64,000 nucleotides of DNA from Mycobacterium palustre (GTDB taxonomy: Bacteria > Actinomycetota > Actinomycetes > Mycobacteriales > Mycobacteriaceae), in contig NZ_LQPJ01000105.1 in NCBI RefSeq assembly GCF_002101785.1, positions 1-64,000 of the forward strand. Direction: 5' to 3'. Below, piece after piece: positions 58,496 through 64,000 of this stretch (position 1 is its first letter; each line of letters begins with the position of its first letter). A program made the position numbers and the translations under genes. Below the pieces are notes generated by a model. That model ran no database searches. It saw nothing but the letters and a program-made list of their open reading frames with translations, and was not told the origin of the DNA.

Positions 58496-59035
58496 CTAGC
58501 CCAGCCCCAGGTCGGCCAGCCCCAGCACGCTGCGGTACTTGAGCCCCTCGGCCTGGATGGCCTCGGCGGCGCCGGTGGCGCGGTCCACCACGGTGGCCAC
58601 CCCGACCACGTCGCCGCCCGCGTCCCGCACGGCGCGCACCGCCGTCAGCGCCGAGGCGCCCGTGGTGCTGGTGTCCTCCACCACCAGGACCCGCTTGCCC
58701 GACACCTCGGATCCCTCGATAAGGCGTTGCAGGCCATGGGTTTTCGCGGATTTGCGCACCACGAACGCGTCGATGGGCCGGCCCGGTGCGTGCATGATGG
58801 CCGTCGCGACGGGATCGGCGCCCAGGGTCAGGCCGCCGACGACCGCGTAGTCCCAGTCGGCGGTGAGCTCGCGCATCAGCGTGCCGATCAGCGCCGACGC
58901 CCGGTGGTGCAGGGTGGCGCGGCGCAGGTCGACGTAGTAGTCGGCTTGCTTGCCCGACGACAGCGTGACGCGGCCGTGCACCACCGAGAGCCGTCGCACC
59001 AGCCGGGCCAGCTCCTCGCGGTCAGGTCCGCCCAC
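58496..59035 (-). CDS. pyrE: Orotate phosphoribosyltransferase
   Basis: A 179-residue PRTase that makes orotidine 5'-monophosphate. The PRPP loop is [19 protein letters not shown]; the N-terminal [20 protein letters not shown] and [20 protein letters not shown] are family blocks. The GTG at 59035 overlaps the SDR gene by 14 bp. Counterpart of Rv0382c. Confidence 0.95.
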   Translation of the reverse strand: MGGPDREELARLVRRLSVVHGRVTLSSGKQADYYVDLRRATLHHRASALIGTLMRELTADWDYAVVGGLTLGADPVATAIMHAPGRPIDAFVVRKSAKTHGLQRLIEGSEVSGKRVLVVEDTSTTGASALTAVRAVRDAGGDVVGVATVVDRATGAAEAIQAEGLKYRSVLGLADLGLG

Positions 59036-59795
59036 GACCGCCGCCGATCCGCTTGGTGGCCGCGCGCGCCAGGCCCCTCGGCATGATGCGCCCCGCGGCG
59101 ACGAGCGCCTTGTAATGCACGCCGGGAATGCTGATCACCCTGCCGGCGGCGATGTCGGCCAGGCTCTTGTCGACGACGTCGTCGACCTCGAGCCACATAA
59201 ACGACGGCAGCTTGGCCATGTCGATCCCGGCGCGGGAGTGGAATTCGGTGCGCACGTACCCCGGGCAGACGGCGTGCACGCCGACGCCGCTGCCCTGCAG
59301 GCCGACGGCCAGGCCCTCGCTGAACGCGATCACCCACGCCTTGGACGCCGAATAGGTCGAGCCGCGGCCGGGCACCAGCCCGGCGACGCTGGCGACGTTG
59401 ACGACGGTCCCGGCGCCGGCGTCGAGCATGGCCGGCAGGGCGGCGCGGGTGAGCCGCATGACCGCGGTGACGTTGACATCGAGCTGGGCCTGCAGCAGCG
59501 TGGGGTCGGCCGTCCAGAAGTCGCCGGAGGTGCCGAAGCCGGCGTTGTTCACCAGGATTCGCACGCCCGCGGCGAGCCGCTCGGCGACCGCGTCGCGGCC
59601 GGCGGCGTCGGCCAGATCGGCGGGCAGCACCTCGACGTTGCCGCCGCGGGCCTCGAGCTCCGCCGCCAGCTTGGTCAACCGGTCGACGTCGCGGGCCACC
59701 AGCACCAGGTCGTAGCCGTCGGCCGCGTAGCGCCGCGCGTAGCCGGCGCCGATCCCGGACGTCGGCCCGGTGATCAGGGCGACGGGGCGAGGCAT
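59022..59795 (-). CDS. Short-chain dehydrogenase/reductase
   Basis: A 257-residue classical SDR. The NAD(P) loop is [20 protein letters not shown], then [24 protein letters not shown], and the catalytic triad in VNVASVAGL and [16 protein letters not shown]. The cofactor loop has Arg after the second strand, which suggests NADP. Its substrate is unknown. It lies between ttfA and pyrE; I do not recall an SDR there in M. tuberculosis. The ATG at 59795 is the start; the frame upstream runs opposite ttfA and is rejected. Confidence 0.9.
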   Translation of the reverse strand: MPRPVALITGPTSGIGAGYARRYAADGYDLVLVARDVDRLTKLAAELEARGGNVEVLPADLADAAGRDAVAERLAAGVRILVNNAGFGTSGDFWTADPTLLQAQLDVNVTAVMRLTRAALPAMLDAGAGTVVNVASVAGLVPGRGSTYSASKAWVIAFSEGLAVGLQGSGVGVHAVCPGYVRTEFHSRAGIDMAKLPSFMWLEVDDVVDKSLADIAAGRVISIPGVHYKALVAAGRIMPRGLARAATKRIGGGRGRT

Positions 59796-59851
59796 GAGCG
59801 ACAGTCTAATGACGGGGGCCGAGGCCTCCCCCGGACCCGTTCCGGGCGCCG

Positions 59852-60721
59852 TCAGCGCTGGTAGTTGCCGGCCTGCCGGCCGTTGCGGCCGGTCGGCGGC
59901 GGGCGGCGGATGGCGTCGGTGCGGCCCTCCGAGCGCGCCTGCTCGCGGCGCACCGGCTCCGGCGCGCGGCGGCCGGTTTCGCCCAGCAGCCCGCCCACGT
60001 CCTGCTGGGGCCGCCTGGAGGTCAGCTCCGCGCGGGCCGCGGGGGCCAGGGGCCGGCTCGGCGCGGCGCTGCGAATCGCCGCGGGCGCTCCCGCGTCCTG
60101 CGGGGCCTCCTGCGGCACCGGCGGCAGCACCCGCAGCAGGTCGTTGAACTGGCGCACGGTGCGCAGGCCCTCGTCCCACTGCGCGCGGGTGGACGAGACC
60201 GGCATCGCGACCAGCGTCCAGTTCTGCTCGTTCCACATGATCTCGGCGCAGTCGGGCGCGGTGTGGGCGAAGGTGACCATGCGCCGGTCGCAGGCCCGGC
60301 GCGCGGCGTCGAGGTTGGTGGAGTACACCATCCGCGGCCCGATCGCGCCCAGCAACCAGATGTCGCTCTCCCGTGGCTCTTTGAGCCCTTTGAGCCGCAG
60401 GTCCACCACGACGTTGGTGCCGACCTTGCGGTGCAGCGCGATCACCGTCGCGACCTCCTCGAGGTCGAAGATGTAGACCGCCTCGCCGCGGATCTGGCCC
60501 AGCACCACGTTCTGGGCGGGGACGTCGCCAACCGTGGAGATCACGCCGCGCTTCCACCGCTTCAGGATGTCGGTCGACTCACGCTCGTAGTCGAAGCCGT
60601 GCGACCGCGCCCACGACCGGCGCCGCCGGCTGCGCCCGCGACGCCGATCGATGTCGACGTAGAGCAGCACCCCGGCACCGACAAAGCACAGCGCCGAGAG
60701 CGTGAACCAAAGGGGGACCAT
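59852..60721 (-). CDS. ttfA: Trehalose monomycolate transport factor TtfA
   Basis: A 289-residue protein matching Rv0383c. One membrane helix at the N-terminus ([20 protein letters not shown]) precedes a basic stretch ([10 protein letters not shown]), a folded cytoplasmic domain (residues 40-200) and a disordered proline/arginine-rich tail. In M. smegmatis and M. tuberculosis TtfA binds MmpL3 and is needed for export of trehalose monomycolate, the precursor of the outer membrane. The gene is therefore probably essential. It lies between clpB and the SDR/pyrE pair. Confidence 0.9.
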   Translation of the reverse strand: MVPLWFTLSALCFVGAGVLLYVDIDRRRGRSRRRRSWARSHGFDYERESTDILKRWKRGVISTVGDVPAQNVVLGQIRGEAVYIFDLEEVATVIALHRKVGTNVVVDLRLKGLKEPRESDIWLLGAIGPRMVYSTNLDAARRACDRRMVTFAHTAPDCAEIMWNEQNWTLVAMPVSSTRAQWDEGLRTVRQFNDLLRVLPPVPQEAPQDAGAPAAIRSAAPSRPLAPAARAELTSRRPQQDVGGLLGETGRRAPEPVRREQARSEGRTDAIRRPPPTGRNGRQAGNYQR

Positions 60722-60792
60722 CCCACACAGGGTATCTGCAATCCGGCCGGAATACAGAATTCGACCTGGTCACAACCCCATCACGAGCGGGC

Positions 60793-63345
<2,553 letters not shown>

Positions 63346-63387
63346 CCGAGACACCTCCGTTCGGGGTATGGGAAAAATGCTTGTCGC

Positions 63388-63427
63388 GTTGTTCAACGCC
63401 GTCAAGGTTGAGTCTGTTCCGCTCAAC
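63388..63427 (-). promoter_or_regulatory. clpB control region: HspR-type inverted repeat overlapping a SigH-type promoter
   Basis: On the minus strand GTTGAGC (63427-63421), a 7-bp spacer and ACTCAAC (63413-63407) form a 7-7-7 inverted repeat close to the HAIR consensus CTTGAGT-N7-ACTCAAG bound by HspR. Within the spacer begins GGAAC (63420-63416); 18 bp later comes GTT (63397-63395). That fits the SigH consensus GGAAC-N17-20-GTT. M. tuberculosis clpB is known to belong to both regulons. The predicted leader is about 40 nt. Confidence 0.8.
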
Positions 63428-63475
63428 TCTATCAATTTCCCGGGCGGCCCGGCGCCGAGCCTAGAATCGGGGCCC

Positions 63476-64000
63476 GTGAGCCTCGAGGACCGCGACGCGC
63501 TGCGGGTGCTCCGCGGGGCCTTCGGGCGGGCGGGCCCGGGCCGCGAGGGGGCCGACGAGCTCGTGCACCGCTTCTACACCCACTGGTTTGCCCTCGACGC
63601 CTCGGTGCGCGACCTGTTCCCGCCCGAGATGCACGCCCAACGGGCGGTTTTCGCCCACGCGCTGCACTGGGTGTACGGCGAGCTGGTCGCCCAGCGCGCG
63701 GCGGAGCCGGTGGCGTTTTTGGCCCAGCTCGGCCGCGACCACCGCAAGTTCGGCGTGCTGCCAGGCCATTACGAGACCCTGCGGCGCGCGCTGTACGCGG
63801 CGCTGCGCGCCGAGCTGGGCGAGGCGTGGACCGACCGCGTCGACGCCGCGGCCCGGCAGTCGCTCAACCTGATCACCGGCGTGATGAGCGGGGCCGCCGA
63901 GGCCGAGGAGGGGCCCGCCTGGTGGGACGGCACGGTCATCGAACACCGCCGGGTGTCGCGCGACCTCGCGGTCGTCCGGCTGCGGCTGGACCACCCGATG
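63476..64000 (+). CDS. Globin/flavohaemoprotein-type oxidoreductase, N-terminal part
   Basis: The frame is open from a GTG at 63476 to the window edge (175 codons). A globin domain covers about residues 1-140: [33 protein letters not shown], and [20 protein letters not shown] with the proximal His-Arg-Lys-Phe pattern. A linker then leads into a ferredoxin-reductase-type FAD domain, beginning [20 protein letters not shown]. It matches Rv0385, a flavohaemoglobin-like protein next to and divergent from clpB. The rest lies outside. Confidence 0.88.
   Translation, partial: MSLEDRDALRVLRGAFGRAGPGREGADELVHRFYTHWFALDASVRDLFPPEMHAQRAVFAHALHWVYGELVAQRAAEPVAFLAQLGRDHRKFGVLPGHYETLRRALYAALRAELGEAWTDRVDAAARQSLNLITGVMSGAAEAEEGPAWWDGTVIEHRRVSRDLAVVRLRLDHPM

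Overview
The window is chromosomal DNA of a slow-growing mycobacterium, most like the Mycobacterium avium complex. GC is very high, GTG and TTG starts are common, and genes are packed with 1-4 bp overlaps. The gene content (pknG-glnH-glnX, fgd1, ttfA, metZ, ndhA, clpB, the cox cluster) matches two stretches of the M. tuberculosis chromosome, Rv0389-Rv0418 and Rv0356c-Rv0385. Ortholog names come from recalled protein sequences and gene order; no database search was run. No rRNA, tRNA, CRISPR array, insertion sequence or prophage was seen.

Left half (1-34,400). A truncated 13E12/DUF222 gene lies at the edge. Next is a minus-strand set: a CD225-like membrane protein, a DUF2752 protein, lpqL, and an LpqL paralogue that has lost its metal ligands. 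Two tandem paralogous secreted proteins follow. The thiamine locus has a TPP riboswitch driving thiO-thiS-thiG plus an SGNH hydrolase, with thiE divergent. mutT3 and the glnX-glnH-pknG amino-acid-sensing operon come next. A 170-bp tandem repeat and a DUF559 gene precede fgd1-pta-ackA. After a metallo-beta-lactamase-fold gene there is a four-gene, ATGA-coupled operon of one GNAT acetyltransferase and three luciferase-like monooxygenases. A methyltransferase, a DUF3054 protein, two acyl-CoA dehydrogenases, a secreted protein, ndhA and purT-rhodanese-metZ complete this half.

Right half (34,413-64,000). A thioesterase and purA are followed by Rv0358/Rv0359-like genes, a CDF metal transporter behind a 26-bp palindrome, DUF3151 and Rv0361-like genes. 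A small remnant of fba (class II aldolase) sits exactly where fba lies in M. tuberculosis, and mgtE is missing beside it. Then come DedA, acetoacetyl-CoA synthetase, a GH76-like protein, a two-subunit molybdenum hydroxylase, and a large aerobic CO-dehydrogenase-type cluster (coxM-S-L, two XdhC proteins, a MobA-like transferase, MoxR, CoxG, CoxE) divergent from a LysR regulator. The end holds an RNA methyltransferase, a lipoprotein, pyrE, an SDR, ttfA, clpB behind overlapping HspR and SigH-type sites, and the start of a globin/flavohaemoprotein gene.

Main themes are cofactor supply (thiamine, F420-dependent G6P oxidation, molybdopterin enzymes), redox and energy metabolism (NDH-2, CO dehydrogenase, fatty and organic acid oxidation), and envelope or stress functions (PknG, TtfA, LpqL, ClpB). 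The least described items are the LpqL-like pseudoenzyme, the fba scar, the monooxygenase operon, the secreted pair and the metal-type operator.
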